Source: Plasmodium malariae
Lineage: Eukaryota > Apicomplexa > Aconoidasida > Haemosporida > Plasmodiidae
Length of the DNA: 64,000 nucleotides
NCBI RefSeq assembly: GCF_900090045.1
Contig: NC_041785.1
Span: 1-64,000 of the forward strand
Direction: 5' to 3'
Within the stretch, counting starts at the first letter, position 1, and the number at the start of each line of letters is the position of its first letter. Below, piece after piece: positions 38,796 through 52,081 of the stretch. The notes beneath the pieces are model-generated. The model was not told the DNA's origin, did no database searches, and saw nothing but the letters and a program-made list of their open reading frames with translations. The position numbers and the translations under genes are program-made.

Positions 38796-38957
38796 TTATT
38801 TTTTTTTACATTTTAGAATAAGTACATACACGTATATGTAGTGGAATTGAAAAAAAATATAAGCATTTATTCTTATGTTTATTATGAAAGTCACTAATGA
38901 TATTAAAGAATATCCATAATATTAAAAATTTCTTTACTAATATAAAAATATTCTTTA

Positions 38958-39920
38958 CTATTCATTGAACGCTTCCATGAACTTAAATTTTTTATTTTTT
39001 ATAACATTTTTATAATAATATAAAATAATCAATATAAGCATAGTAACTAATATAATGAAAGGTACGAAATATGTTAGTATAGCAGATACTTTTAATGCTA
39101 TGTTGGCATGTTCTTTACCTATAATTAACGATGTAGAGATCCACCCGCTTACGGAACCAGGCGTCGTAGCATCACCATAACTATCTGTTGGAAATTTTAT
39201 GATTAACGCCCCTATTATACTTAAGAAATTACTAGACTTTGTCATATTTCTTAATGATAAATCTAATATAGGTATCACTAATACCAATAAGAACAATAAC
39301 AAAAGTAAACAAGTTCGTATTACATATCTTTTACGTTTTGATTTTTTGTAAATCTTATGATTAATTAACATCATTTTTTTAAAAAATGCCTCATCATTAA
39401 GTCCATTCATAATTTTTTTTTCATAATGAGTATATGTCCCATGTAACATAGTACATTTATTTTTCATAAGTCGCTTAATCAATTCCTGCTTATTTAATGA
39501 ACTTCTATATAATTCTTCATTTTTCTCTTTATCCCCTTTTTTATTAATTATACATAACTTTTTGTTCTTTTGTTTTATATTACATGGTACCTTCACTTTT
39601 AAATCTGAAATATTTGAATAAATATTATTTTCACAGTTTCCCAATAATCGATAAATGCTTGTATCTAATTTTCTACCAAGACTATTTTTTTCATACAATG
39701 AATTGTTAAACCTGCTCTAAAAAATATAAATATTTATTATTTAAATGGATAAATATACTTATTCTAAATAATCTAATAAATGTAAATAAAAAAAGTATTA
39801 ATAATAAAAATATCTTTAAAAATACTACCATACCAAATCGCTGTAAAGATGTTCTATTAAATCTAAAAGAATAAGCATAGATATTTTGATAAAAAAAATT
39901 AACTTAATCTTTTGTTCCAT
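38958..39920 (-). CDS. fam-l/fam-m type exported protein, intact
   Basis: Two-exon exported-type protein of unknown function. Exon 1 is 39920-39834 (29 codons, MEQKIKLIFFIKISMLILL..., hydrophobic leader, donor GTATGG). Exon 2 is 39716-38958 after TTTTTTAG, opening SRFNNSLYEKNSLGRK. The product is about 281 residues. RLLGN lies at 52-56 (RxL without the acidic fifth residue), YTHYEKKIMNGLNDEAFFKK at about 124-143. Transmembrane segment 1 (about 162-182) ends VIPILDLSLRNM, and transmembrane segment 2 (about 240-263) is followed by YYYKNVIKNKKFKF. It shares PILD-SLR with the broken gene at 36983 and the two probably arose by local duplication. The leader exon lacks the usual W-I-C-H-F, reading LIEHLYSDL. 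Confidence 0.9.
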
Positions 39921-40250
39921 GTTATAGATTTCTAATAAAGGAATATTTTTGACAAAAAGAAATTAACATTAATTTTTACCTTTCTAACAATAAATAAATA
40001 TTTTTTCTTATTTCTTTTAAATATTTTTTCGTAATATATTATTCATATATTATGCAATATATTTTACTACATAAACCAAAAAAAAAAAACCTAAAAAAAG
40101 ATATTACAAAATTTTATAGATAATATTATTTATAAAAATTTAACTGACATAAAATTATACAATTTGAAGTCATTGACTACTCGCACAATATGTAAATTAA
40201 TTATATATTAGAGTAATTAAAAATTTTCTGATGATTTTTTAATTTTTGGA

Positions 40251-40430
40251 AATTGGGAATTTCTTACAATATAGAATGTATAGAATATAGATATATTTCA
40301 TTATTCTATATATTAATAGAATTGCTACTATTTTTAAGTTTTCGTTTTAATTATTCCAGTTTTATAAATAGTAAAATTTGAAAAAATTAGTTATTAATTA
40401 TGAGATATTATTTATTAGAGCAATGAAAAT
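40251..40430 (-). promoter_or_regulatory. conserved upstream block E1 (weak E2)
   Basis: ACAATATAGAATGTATAGAATATAG (40266 on) lies about 345 bp upstream of the fam start at 39920. The E2 counterpart near 40405 is poorly conserved. Confidence 0.33.
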
Positions 40431-41027
40431 GAATTAATAGTATATTAAAAACATATATATTTTGTGGAAAATTCCGTCTATCACGAATTATAACACATGC
40501 TTTATTTTACGGTGTATAATATATTTAAAATGTATAATTCATAAATTGATGCATTCCCTAAGAACATAATACATATATTAAATGTAAATGTATATAAACT
40601 TTTTAATTTTTTACTATAGTTTTAGAAGATCATAATTTTCAATAATTTATATATATATATATATTTCCAAATGAAGAATATTCATATTCATATGCTAAAT
40701 AAAAAAATTTCTTCTTTAATTAAATATTTATATTTAGAAAAAAATATTTCATAGTAAAATACAATAAGGTTGTTAAAGCTATAAATTTTCTAGAAACACT
40801 GCAAACAATTGGACTAATATAAAAATAAATAAAATGAATATGTATACAAATATATACAGGATATAATATTTTGACCTAAAATAAGAAAGCATAATAATAT
40901 ATCCTATAAATATATTTGGTTTAATAATTTTTGTGCTTATTATTTTACAGTAATATATTAATTTTTATTTATTCTTTTAGAAATATATATTTCCAATAAC
41001 AAAGTTTAAAGGGACATAATAACAAAC

Positions 41028-41030
<3 letters not shown>

Positions 41031-41064
<34 letters not shown>
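41031..41064. repeat. long (AT)n microsatellite
   Basis: About sixteen AT dinucleotides in a row, followed by ATAATAATA. The longest perfect dinucleotide tract in the window. Confidence 0.9.
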
Positions 41065-41067
<3 letters not shown>

Positions 41068-41468
41068 ATAATTTATTGAAATTAATATTATCGCACTTTT
41101 ATGGACTCATATATTAATTTCACTATAACATTTATGAAGGATCATATATGACCTGTTCTATGTTTTCTCACAATATGTATATATCACCTTTTTTGTTATT
41201 AGAAAATGTTAGAATATATAATGCTTTTAATTTATTTAAAATTTTTATAATATCCTATTTACATAAATTGTAAAATAAATTATAAAAAATAAGGGAATTA
41301 TACAATAATGTTCTTCAAAATATTTATTCATAAATAAACCTTCACAGTTTTGTAAACATATATTATTCCAATGTTTTTTTCGACTTGTATTTTTAAAAAA
41401 TAAATTTGTTTACATTTTAATTAAAAATATTCCATAAATTAAGAAAATATATACAAATGATTTAATTT

Positions 41469-41494
41469 AAGGGAAAATATTTAATTTTCTCCTT
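41469..41494. repeat. hairpin block, copy 1
   Basis: AAGGGAAAATATTTAATTTT followed by CTCCTT: a palindrome with one mismatch or bulge. A near-identical block with a perfect 7-bp stem lies at 63099-63121. Both are 1.5-1.8 kb upstream of a fam start, so it moves with the duplicated flank. Confidence 0.5.
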
Positions 41495-41928
41495 ATTAAG
41501 TATATATATATATGTTTATTTATATATATACACATCAACAAAGGTTAAATGCTTTGTATGTTATATAATTTTGATGTATAGTTATTGATAATAATAATAT
41601 TTAATATGTACAAAGGAACCAATATAAAATAATAAAACATTTCAATTTTTAAAATATAATTTTCACAGTTCAACTGTTATACGTTGAAATATCCTCCCCA
41701 AATACTATATTCACTTAAGTGCTTATATTTTATCTAATATATTATGTATATGGTTTATTATATAATTTATCTAAAGGGATTATTATTTTTACGTTTATAC
41801 AAAAATAAATTTGTTAAAAATTTTATCTTTTTTATATTTCTAGCATAACTTATTTGTTTCACTATATCTAAAACGTTTCCAGAATTCAATTATATACGTA
41901 TTTTTCTCATCTATTCTGAAAAAAATGA

Positions 41929-42195
41929 TTATATAATTATCATATAAGTAAATGTTACGCAAAATGTAATAAATTTTACACACAATTTGTAAACATTAAA
42001 GATGAATATCGCCTTCGCAAACTTTATATGAGCAAGCGCAAAAGGGTACATCCCTTAAAGTATATCAATGAACTACCTGAATGTACTGAATCTCAAAACT
42101 ATATAGTTCTAAAAAAATCCTCATTTTTTGGTGTAATGACATAAGAAGAAGCAACTTTTGGAGCTAAAACGTATGAATTTATCATTTTATTTTAA
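41929..42195 (+). pseudogene. STP1/SURFIN-like exon relic (tentative)
   Basis: An open frame from 41929 to TAA at 42142-42144, 71 codons with no good start. It continues in frame to a second TAA at 42193-42195. Base composition is much less AT-rich than the surroundings. A stretch reading YAKCNKFYTQFVNIKDEYR resembles YLKKCNEYNDWINKRNIYFR in exon 2 of the intact STP1 (46228-46290 region), with matching Tyr, Lys-Cys-Asn, Asn and Arg positions. It continues PLKYINELPECTESQNYIVL, which has a degraded copy at 63684. I read it as a fragment of an STP1-like or related Cys-containing gene; it could be another family. Confidence 0.4.
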
Positions 42196-42413
42196 ATAAT
42201 TACATTAAAATTTATGGCAGCGTTTTTCATGTTTCCTTTTGTATCGTCATATATATTAATATACTGAAAAATGTGAATACTATACATAATCCCTGTAATA
42301 TATTACTGCAAAAAATTACAGTTTTAATAATGTTTTATATACAAATATTCAATTTATTTAACAATACATTACTTCATATGTATTTTACTTCGGAATTCAA
42401 TAAGAAAAAATAA

Positions 42414-42575
42414 AAATATATATATGAACAAAATGTTCCCATAATGATAAATGGATCTGAAATAGATCAAACATATTTGGCCGGTAACTCATATCATAAA
42501 AAATACATTCTACAAAATTGTAATTTATATATGTTCAGTAATATGTGTATTTGTACATATAATATAAAATTTTGA
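42414..42575 (+). pseudogene. unidentified coding-like relic
   Basis: Open frame ending TGA at 42573-42575, reading YEQNVPIMINGSEIDQTYLA and then GNSYHKKYILQNC. Composition includes TTGGCCGGTAAC, rare for this DNA. It lies 220 bp right of the relic at 41929 and may be part of the same dead gene. No family recognised. Confidence 0.27.
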
Positions 42576-45500
42576 ACAACTTAACTGAAATGCATACTGA
42601 AAATAAAAAAATGGGTTAAAACAATTTTTTTTTAATAACACTACATATGCAATAGTATATAAGTATGAATCTCATACAACTATAAAAGATTCATATATAA
42701 AGATATATGTGAAAAGTTTAACAAGGTAAAAACAAAAAAAAAAGTGTATGAAATTAAAAGACAAATATATAAGAAAAATTAGAAGTAATAAAGACACATA
42801 AATATAAAAAAGAAATAATTTTGATTAGATAACAAAAATGCAAATTACTCTTTAATATTAACATACTTAGGATACATGATATTTCTAATATGAAATCCAT
42901 CCATACAATATATGTAAAGGAAATGTAGCAAAAAGTACAAATCGATAATTCATTAAACATAACATAATCAATAAACGCAATATATAAAGAGAATATTAAT
43001 TAAAATTAAATAAAAATTCTTAATATTAACAGTATGTTAAATATTAATTTTGGATTAATACACAAATAATAATTTTTATAGTATGATTATTAAATTATAA
43101 ATAATGTTATATATTAGTGACCTCAATTATTGTATGATGAATACTATAACAATAGAATTTTATAAAGAATAGCTTATACGTAGAACGATCTTATTTATTC
43201 TTATAAGATGAAATGGTACCGGTTAAAAAATAAAAATAATAGTACGTATTATATATTATCATAATATTCATAAATATAATTTTATCACTTTAATCGTGAA
43301 AATATATATTAAAATATATTCTCTTAATAATATGATACGACTATGTACATATCTGTGTAAATAAAAGAATATTAGTAAAATTAAGACATTATTATCATCA
43401 AAGTGAAATTTTTTATTTTATATTTTAGATACATTATTATTTAAAACTTTTTACACTATAAAATTATGTTAATAATTAAGAATTCTAGTTCGATAAGATG
43501 AAATACAAATTTAAATACTTAAGTGTCTCTTTATTATTTTATATACCACAGTTTTTTTGTTCTGTTGTTGTACATATTAAATAAGAAAAAGTTATAATAT
43601 ATTATTTAAACAAATGCATCATTGTAAATGTATTTACTTCTACATATTTTTTTAACTTCATGCTCAAATAATTTTTATTCATATAGCATTATTACTAGCT
43701 TATATTATGTTAATAATTTACATAAAAATATATCTATATTTAAGTTAAGCATTATCTTTTAAATAAAAATCTAAATATAATATTCACAACACCATGAAAG
43801 AAAACTTAATAATTCATATGAATTTATATTAAGCTTGTATTATATTTAAATAAATATAATGTATAAATTGTAGTATTATACAAAAATTCTGATGATATAT
43901 TAAAAAAAAATAATAATAAAAAATACATTAACAAAGAAAAAAAAATATATCAGTAAATTTATAAAATAATAAAAAAAGAAAAGAAATATTTTTAATAAAC
44001 ATCCTATAACTAAATTCACTTAGTTTTTATTCAAATGATATCAAATATTTTAGATAATCATATGTTTTTTTCTCGTTACCACATATTAATCGACAAAAAT
44101 ATATTCATGATATAAATTATATTTACATATATTTATATGATATATTCAGAAACATAAATATAAATACTATATACTTTAAAACATGATTAATTAATTTTAT
44201 TTGTAATCTTTTGTACATTGTTATTAAGTAGTATATTTAAAAAAAAATAAATAAATATTATATAAGAGACTAAAATAAAAAAATCAGAACGAACAAATAT
44301 ATTTTACATGAATAAATTAAAGAATAAAGATACATTATGATAAAACCCTTTAAAATAACATATTTATTAAAAATAACCATAACAACGTAATTTTATACGT
44401 GAAATAATTAATTACAAATATTTATTATTAATATATATTTTTTTTTAATTTTCTGACCATTCACTACTTCGTATGTATATATTTCAAAAGTAATATTAAA
44501 ATAAAAAATAATATATATAATTTACACTATAATAACCTTTTTCCTTGTTTATGAGTTTAACTTGTTCTTTAATTACATTTCATATTTTACGTCTTAAGCA
44601 GTATTTTAAATAACACAAGATCTTTTTTATTTTGTACGCTAAATAAATATTTATCATTATAAAAAAGAAATTTTACTTTAGTTATATATATAAACAAACA
44701 AAAAAAGATGTAATATATTTTTAATTTACTTATTATATTATATCTATCAATTATTACAGAAAAACAATTACAAAGATTTAATATTCTTTGTTTTGTCTAA
44801 TATAAAATATTATTCTTTTTAGGTTCAGTTACTATCTTATTATTCCTTATTTAGGAACTATAATTTATTTTATATTTTTTTAAACTATATTGCATAAATC
44901 ATTTTACTATAATTGTTTTTTTAATATATTTTTATATTTTAAATAAGTATGCAAATATTTTTATAATTATTTAATACTATAAATATACCTCTAATTAATT
45001 AAGCGCTTGTCAAAATGAATCAGCTAATATAAAAGTTCTAATAGGTACATACAATAGAGTAAATATAAAAAAAATTAACAAAATAATAATAGCAATATAA
45101 TGGCCTATATCAACAATAAATAAAAAAAAAAATAAAAAAAAATAAGGACATACTATCATTATTAATAATATTCTGGTTTATATATTATTTATTTTAATTA
45201 AAACCTAAGAGCAAAAGGAATTATTTATATTATTATAAGTAATAATACCTATATATATATATATGTGTTTCTAATAACAGAAATAAGGAAACGGTAATTA
45301 ATGTTATTTTTACGGAATAAATTTTATATTACATGTTGATGTAACTTATATAGGTTGCTTTGTGGTTAATATTGTGACTTTTTCCTTATATAAGGAATAT
45401 TGTTTTTACATAATCATATATACATAATTCTGAATTAATATTAAAATATGTTTAGGATGCATCTCCATTAGTAATATATTTACTTAAGGTAAATGAAGTT

Positions 45501-45703
45501 ATGAAGCACCTAAAATAAATACTAACGTATTCTATTATTTTATAGTTCATATATAAATTCTTATGTAAATTATAATTTTATAATTTATTCTTATTGAGAA
45601 ATATAAATTTAAAATAACGATGTTGATAAATAAAATATATAAATTCATATTTTTTCTTCAGAGTATTATTTATCATACGCTAGAGTATTAATGTAAATCC
45701 ATC

Positions 45704-48261
45704 ATGGATAGTTGTTTTTCTTCGGTAATAATTTTTTATTTTTTTATATTAATGAATTATTTATTTATTCTAAAACAACTGTTAACATAAATAACACAAA
45801 AATTAATTCTTGAATAATTGTTTTGAATCTAGAAATTGAATGTTCGAGGTTCTGGATTTTTCACCTACTTTTATGATCTAAATTTCCAAAAAATTATACA
45901 AAATATAAAAAATAAAAGTGCTAACGTAAATAAGAGTGACAAAGAAGCATTTAGAAATGTATGTAGAAATTTGAGTAAATATCTAATTGAAAATAAGTCT
46001 CCTCCACCATATTATAGCCGTTTTAAAGATACATGGGAAGGGGCATTAAAAAAGTGGGTACAATCTCACTATGAAAAGATTGATATACATAAAGAATGTC
46101 CTGTTATTCTGGAAGAAAATGAAATGAAAATTTTAGAATTAAAATATGATGAAGAAGATTTTTGTGAAAAAAGAAGTACATATCTTAGTGAAATAAGACA
46201 GTTAAAACCTAGAACCTTAAAGACGTGTGGTGAGGAGTATTTAAAGAAATGTAACGAATATAACGATTGGATTAATAAAAGAAATATTTATTTTCGGGAA
46301 AGAGTAAGCCTCATTAATGGTTGTTACAGAAAAGAATCTGTAATAGGAAAAAAAGGGAAAAGACAAAAATCATTATGCAATATACTCGAAGAAGAAACCT
46401 TTAGAACATCATTAGATTGCGCGCTCATCGATCAAAATCCAACTTGCAAAAACTTACAAGAAAAAAAAAAGGAAGATTTACAAGAAAGTCAAAAAACAGC
46501 TGAAAATCCATCTAAAACTGAAACTTCAATGGTACAAGCCGTTCAAACTTTACAAGGAGAGGAAACTAAAAGTGCACCAGATCCTCAAGTTGAAGAGAAT
46601 ACTTCTACGGAACATCAATTTCAACTTCAAGATAAATTGGAAACTGAAATATCAGGTCTACAAAATAAAATTGTACAAAGTGAATTTATGCAACCTAACC
46701 AAGTTACAACATCAAGAACACAAACAAAAGCTAATGGGGATGATGAATCATTAAAAGGCCGTATTACATTACCAAATTCACATCCTGAAGTTCCACCAAA
46801 ACCTCAAACTCCCGAAAAGCATGCATTAAATGCTGAGTCCTCAATTCCTTTCACACGTTCAGCTAATTTTGCTAAAACCCCTAAAATTTCAGGTACCATA
46901 AATTCTGCTTATTTATCTATTCTTGAAATGACAGAATTAAATATATATTTATAATTATTTCAGGTTCATTAGCGAGTTCGTCTAACACATACACATCCTC
47001 TATTTTAATCAGCTTTATAGTTATTTTTGTATTTTCCCTTTTTATTAAAGTAAAATAACACTTATGTACTAAAAATGTGATAATCATTTGATTATAATAA
47101 TTATCTGTTTTGAAAATCCATTTTTTTTTAATGTAGTATGCTTTAATAGGGTTGTTCAAAAAAAAAAAAAAGATAAAAAGAAGACCTGTGAAATTTCTGA
47201 GAATATTAAATCCTTTACTTTCTTGGAAAAAAAGTGAGTTCTTAGCACACGATCATTTAGAAAACTTAAAATACGATAGCGAAAAAACCATTAAAAATAT
47301 AATAATAAATGAACATAACATGAATAATAAAGTACACGTGTCAAACCGAAAAAAGGATAGGTACAAAACCATCATAGAAGTACATATGAAAATACTCGAA
47401 GAATACAGAAATACAAAATGGGAATACAAAAAAGGAGAATTTTTAGAAATATTTCTAGAATTGTTCACAGAAGAGGAATATACAACATATCCTAATATAA
47501 CTAACGACGAATTAATAAAGGAAGATACTAAAAGTATTAATGACATTGAAAAACAAAAAATTCTATGGAATAAATGGATAGAAAAACATCAAAATCTTGC
47601 TGACAAATTGAAAAAGGAACATTGGTTTAATAATTTAAAAAATGATTGGAAAAGAGAACTAGATAACTTAAAAAAAAGAGAAGAATTAAAAAATGATCCT
47701 GATGAAATTCAAAATATTCCATTTTCACAAAGAGAAAAAGATATATGGAGACAGTGGATATCGGAGAAGTGTATAATTATTAAGCAATATATTAAACAGG
47801 ACTTATTTAACTATTTGACTGATGAACTCCAGATTATACCAGATGAACTTGATAATGAAAAAATTAAAGATTCTTTGCTATTAATTAATATAGGAGAATT
47901 ATCGAACAAAGAAGACTGCCAAGAATTATATAAATATATAAAAAAAAAATTATTAACAAAACTATGTATACTCGTTCTTATGTCAGTATTAGAAGAATGC
48001 AAAAAAGAGCAGGACATTGAAAATAATGAATCACATTTGGATAATAACATAATTGAAACTAAGGAAAAAGAAAATTCAGACAGTAAAAAAGAATTTATAG
48101 AAAACATAAGTGAATTTAATCGATATTTTTTGGAAAATACGGAAAATAATGATTATAAAACGGACGATATCTTTAAAAAAGAGTTAGAAAATTGGATAAT
48201 AGAAGATAATACAAATGTAAATTCTATGAAAAAGGAGAATACTGCAGACAAATACTACTGA
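45704..48261 (+). CDS. STP1: STP1 protein, four exons, intact
   Basis: Subtelomeric transmembrane protein 1, of the STP1/SURFIN group: large variant proteins placed at or near the infected red cell or merozoite surface, function unresolved. Exons: 45704-45724 (MDSCFSS, donor GTAATA), 45833-46892, 46964-47049, 47137-48261 (TGA). Junction phases are 0, 1, 0. The product is about 763 residues. The N-terminal Cys-rich domain (about 8-215) has FQKIIQNIKNKS, ILELKYDEEDFCEKR and CGEEYLKKCNEYNDW. A Pro/Gln/Thr-rich spacer (about 215-360) follows. Exon 3 encodes one transmembrane segment (about 373-388). The cytoplasmic domain has the conserved KKSEFLAHDHLENLKYD and KTIIEVHMKILEEYR, Trp-bearing repeats (WNKWIEKHQNL, WRQWISEKC) and a Lys/Asn-rich end. 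Exon 4 was started at 47137 because it keeps frame with exon 3; the nearer AG at 47149 does not. An A14 run near the start of exon 4 encodes lysines. Confidence 0.93.
47158..47171 (+). repeat. A14 homopolymer inside STP1 exon 4
   Basis: Fourteen A in a row, coding a lysine block just after the transmembrane exon. A change of one A would abolish the 370-residue cytoplasmic domain. The tract is in frame in this sequence. Confidence 0.9.
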
Positions 48262-51200
48262 ATTATGCAAAAATACATTTTTAAAATTTATAATATACAT
48301 TCTGAATATATAAGAATTATATTTTTGCGTAAGCATGTTATCTATATGAAACTTATTTCATAAATTTTATTATTCATTATTGGAACAATGAAAAGAATAA
48401 TTTGAAAAAATACTTAATAAAAGAAAGAAAAGAAAAATAAAATATGAAAATTGAATTGAATATGTATAAAATATATTTCAATTATATATACTATTTTTTA
48501 TTTCTTTAAGAATATTAAACAGAACTTTATATTAATACTTGATTCAATATAAGTAGCAAGATATATATACATATATAAAAAACAAAAAAATTATTGTGAT
48601 GTATACAAAAAATACTAAACTTGTAGGAAAAAATTAATATATCAAAAAATAAAAAAAAGCAAAAACATTAATAATGCTATACTTTTTTTTAATTTATATA
48701 TCAGAATAACTTATAATTTTAGAATTCTATGTTATTTCATTATTTCTATATATATGGTTATTTCCATATTTAGAATGATGCTTATTTGTATCCTTCAAAA
48801 AATTCCTATCAATTAATCGTTTAAGGATTTAATTAATATAAAAAAAATTTTAATAAAAAAAACAGAAATACGTTAAAACACATATTTTTTTAATTATATA
48901 TATTTTCTCACAAAGAAAAAATACTATCTATATGTACTGTCGCTTTATAAAGAATTCAATTTTTTTATACAACAAATAGTGTACATTAAATGAAAAAACT
49001 TTATACATATTTATAGATATTTATGATATTCAAGTATCATTTTTGATTGTATAACTGTTATAATTATAAATTCAAAAAATCATTTAACTAATTAAAATGC
49101 GTAAAACATGATAATAATGAAATTATTCTGAATACATAGTTTTTTATATTAACTTGTAGCTTATATTCGCTTTTAAAAAAAATGTAAACGATTAAATAAA
49201 AAATATTCTTATATTTTCTTTTACTTTAATATCTACATTATTATTTATTAATATTTTTATAAAATAAAGGATATAAAAGTTAAATATAAAAATGTATAAA
49301 TTAAACAGTACTAAATGAATTTCAGCGCTTTTCTAAAACCAGAAGGATATAAAAGAAAATATAAATATTTTATAGTAAATTTAAAAAATATGATATATTT
49401 TTACATTATAAAAAGTATTTGTTAATTTTGACTTTTATCTTTATATTTTTTTTTGATTTTTTGTAATTACACAATAATATTTTTCTTTTTTCTACTTAGC
49501 TAATAAGATTAACGGTTATTATTTTTTAAATCATCTCTCTATATATTAATATTTATAAAAATAACTAATACTAGATTTATCTGTGAAAATATAAAATCCA
49601 TTTTATATATATAACAATTTTTAACTGCTATCATATATCAAAAAAATAGCCAGATTACAAATTATTATTTACTGTTTCATATTATGTAAATCCCATAATA
49701 ATATCAATTTATTTATGAATTTTACAATATCATTAATACATAAATAATATTAATAAATAAAATGGCGAAAAATATATTAAGCTGAATTAATTATAATTAT
49801 TACCATAGGTTAATACAATGCTAAATGAAATAGATATATGCGTCATTGTAATGTAATATCCCTATAATACATAAAACAAATATATTATTACATATTAATA
49901 ACATATTATTAGGAAAATAATTATTTTTAGATAATTATATTAGCATTGACATCGTTCCAATAATTTTGAATAAATTCAATAGAATCTAGATATACTTATT
50001 TTGTATTACCAGAAATAAATATATTGTTCTTTTAAAGTATATTCTTTTAATCTATATAAGGTACATTCGATTAAATACTTTTATACTTTATCATATAACA
50101 TAAATATTACATGCATATTTTATTCATACAAAGTATACATTAGTAGAATAATAAATATTTATGTTTTCTTTTATATTTTATTTTTATACATTAGTAGAAT
50201 AATAAATATTTATGTTTTCTTTTATATTTTATTTTTTATAAATGATGTGGTATTTAATAAATTTTTTAATAAAACTTTAGGGCAATAAATCTATACTGGT
50301 TATACTAAAAATATATTAAATATTAAAAATAATAATAGAATATTGGCATACATAAACCTACAAATGTAGTTATGAATTAATATTAATCTCATAACAGCAC
50401 AACATTAATTCTTTGGAATCTATTTGGAATTTTGATAACAGAACTACTTTATTAAACGAAACTCATATATGAGAATAGAAAAAAGATATATTATTGTTAT
50501 AAATATAAAAATAAATTAACATGGGATATCTTACGTAAAATAAATTTAAAAAATATTTATTTTAACAATTATAATAATAACGTTTCTATATTAATTACTA
50601 CTTTGTTCATAATGTAAAAGAGAAATCATTCTACGTATATACTAATAACAAAAACAATTTTTGTTTTTGTGTAATTTTATATTTTTTTTTAAATATATTT
50701 AATTATATGTTAAATATATTAGTACAATTAAAATATAATAATATACGATTTATATATTTTACTAAATATATAATCTTAAAATATTTTACAATAATATGAT
50801 ATATAAAAAAAAAAAAATAATAATTTATTATTATTCTCTGAGATCCTTGAAATATACGTTATTGTATAGTAGAACATATAAGACATGGAATAGTGATAAA
50901 TAAAATAGCAGTGAAATAATTGAAATTTAAATATATTATGATATTTTTTTAACAATTATTTTACTATATTGGATAAATAGAACAAAAGCCATAAATTTAT
51001 TTTTTAATTGGGCTTGTCATATTTTGTCTGTAAATATAAATTTTAGTTGATATATTAATTTATATTTTTAATTAGTCACATGTATAAATTAAATTCACTA
51101 ATATATTTTACTAAAAGCTTTAGGCATAAATTTTTTTTTTTTTTTATTTATTTTATAATTTTAATTAATCTACCTTGTAATAATATCTAATTTTTGTTTA

Positions 51201-52081
51201 TATAATTGTTATATTTGAAATATAATCATATATTTCATACTAAATCAAAAGTTATAAAGATTAAACTGAAACTTTAGCTTCTTGTGTAATAGTATGAAAA
51301 AAAATAAGAAATTGCTTTAAATAATATGATAATGTTTATCTCTAGAATAATATATTCATACTTAAAATATTATTTTTAAGCGAGATATTTTTAATTTAAC
51401 GAAATAGTACTTATTTTTATGTATTATAATCGTATTTAACTTAAATTTATTTTTTATTTATTTAAATTATAGTTTCACTAAAAATCATGAAATTAAGATT
51501 CCTAAAGGGCCCATATATTATTATAACATATTTTTAATATTAAATGAAATAATTTGAAAGGTGTCATTCTAACACTAAAACAAAAATAAAAGGGAAAATT
51601 CTATACCTATAGAATAAATAATATTTATCTATTTATATTATTTTAAAACGTAAAAAAGGATTTTCATATAGATACTCATAAATAATTCGAAATATGTATA
51701 TGAGAATGCACTAATGTTAATTTATTTTTTTCTAAGGTATATAAGTATATTTATATAATTTTCACACGAATAAAAATAAAAGGGAAGAATATTCATTACT
51801 ATAATTCTATTCTAGATACAATAAAGAAATTATGTTTTTCAAATTATCATATTTACAATTAAAAGCTTTTATATTGTACTATAGAAACTATACAACCTTA
51901 TTTTAATTTTAACCAAAAATTAAAGTGGTGATTATATTAAGAATGTTTTTTTTAAATTCTATATATGACAAAAAGGAATGCATCACATATAAACATAAAG
52001 CGTAACATTTTTTCACTTAGATAAATATCAATATGAATTTAATTTAACTTTTGTTGTTTCATTCACGTATATTTATATACA
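48262..52081. other. STP1 3' flank to PIR 5' flank
   Basis: No gene. It holds a perfect 51-bp tandem duplication (50134-50235). From about 50800 rightwards lies sequence homologous to the flank left of the PIR at 11383. A conserved block (TTTTTTTAAATTCTATATATGACAAAA) starts about 137 bp before the dead PIR start, matching blocks 135 bp before the starts at 11383 and 23385. Confidence 0.6.
50134..50235. repeat. perfect 51-bp tandem duplication, two copies
   Basis: The unit begins TATACATTAGTAGAATAATA and ends TTATATTTTATTTT. Copies 50134-50184 and 50185-50235 appear identical. Identity over 51 bp in fast-evolving AT-rich DNA suggests a recent event. Confidence 0.93.

Larger units (their letters stand above)
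36984..38957. other. intergenic between two related fam genes
   Basis: The right-hand part is the 3' flank of the fam gene at 38958, with the conserved 3' block at 38761 and a TATTATATATTAATTTTAAC block near 38634. The left part has the E1/E2 blocks (37371-37552). No gene. Small frames at 36898-37080 (antisense to the leader exon), 37243-37437 and 37514-37705 are not supported. Confidence 0.6.
39921..45703. other. fam and STP1 upstream regions with coding relics
   Basis: No intact gene over 5.8 kb. It contains E1/E2-like blocks at 40251-40430, a long (AT)n tract (41031-41064), a hairpin block at 41469-41494 that recurs at 63099-63121, decayed coding pieces at 41929-42195 and 42414-42575, and the presumptive STP1 promoter. 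The stretch 45270-45420 is less AT-rich than its surroundings. Confidence 0.6.

Noticed and set aside
42754..42960. 68-codon open frame on minus
   Set aside because: Hydrophobic I/F/L/Y/S composition as expected by chance; no partner exon and no paralogue seen.
47253..48107. Minus-strand open frames opposite STP1 exon 4
   Set aside because: Serine/leucine-rich mirror of the Lys/Glu-rich STP1 cytoplasmic domain; no splice or start context. The frame at 46572-46754 is likewise an out-of-frame shadow of exon 2.
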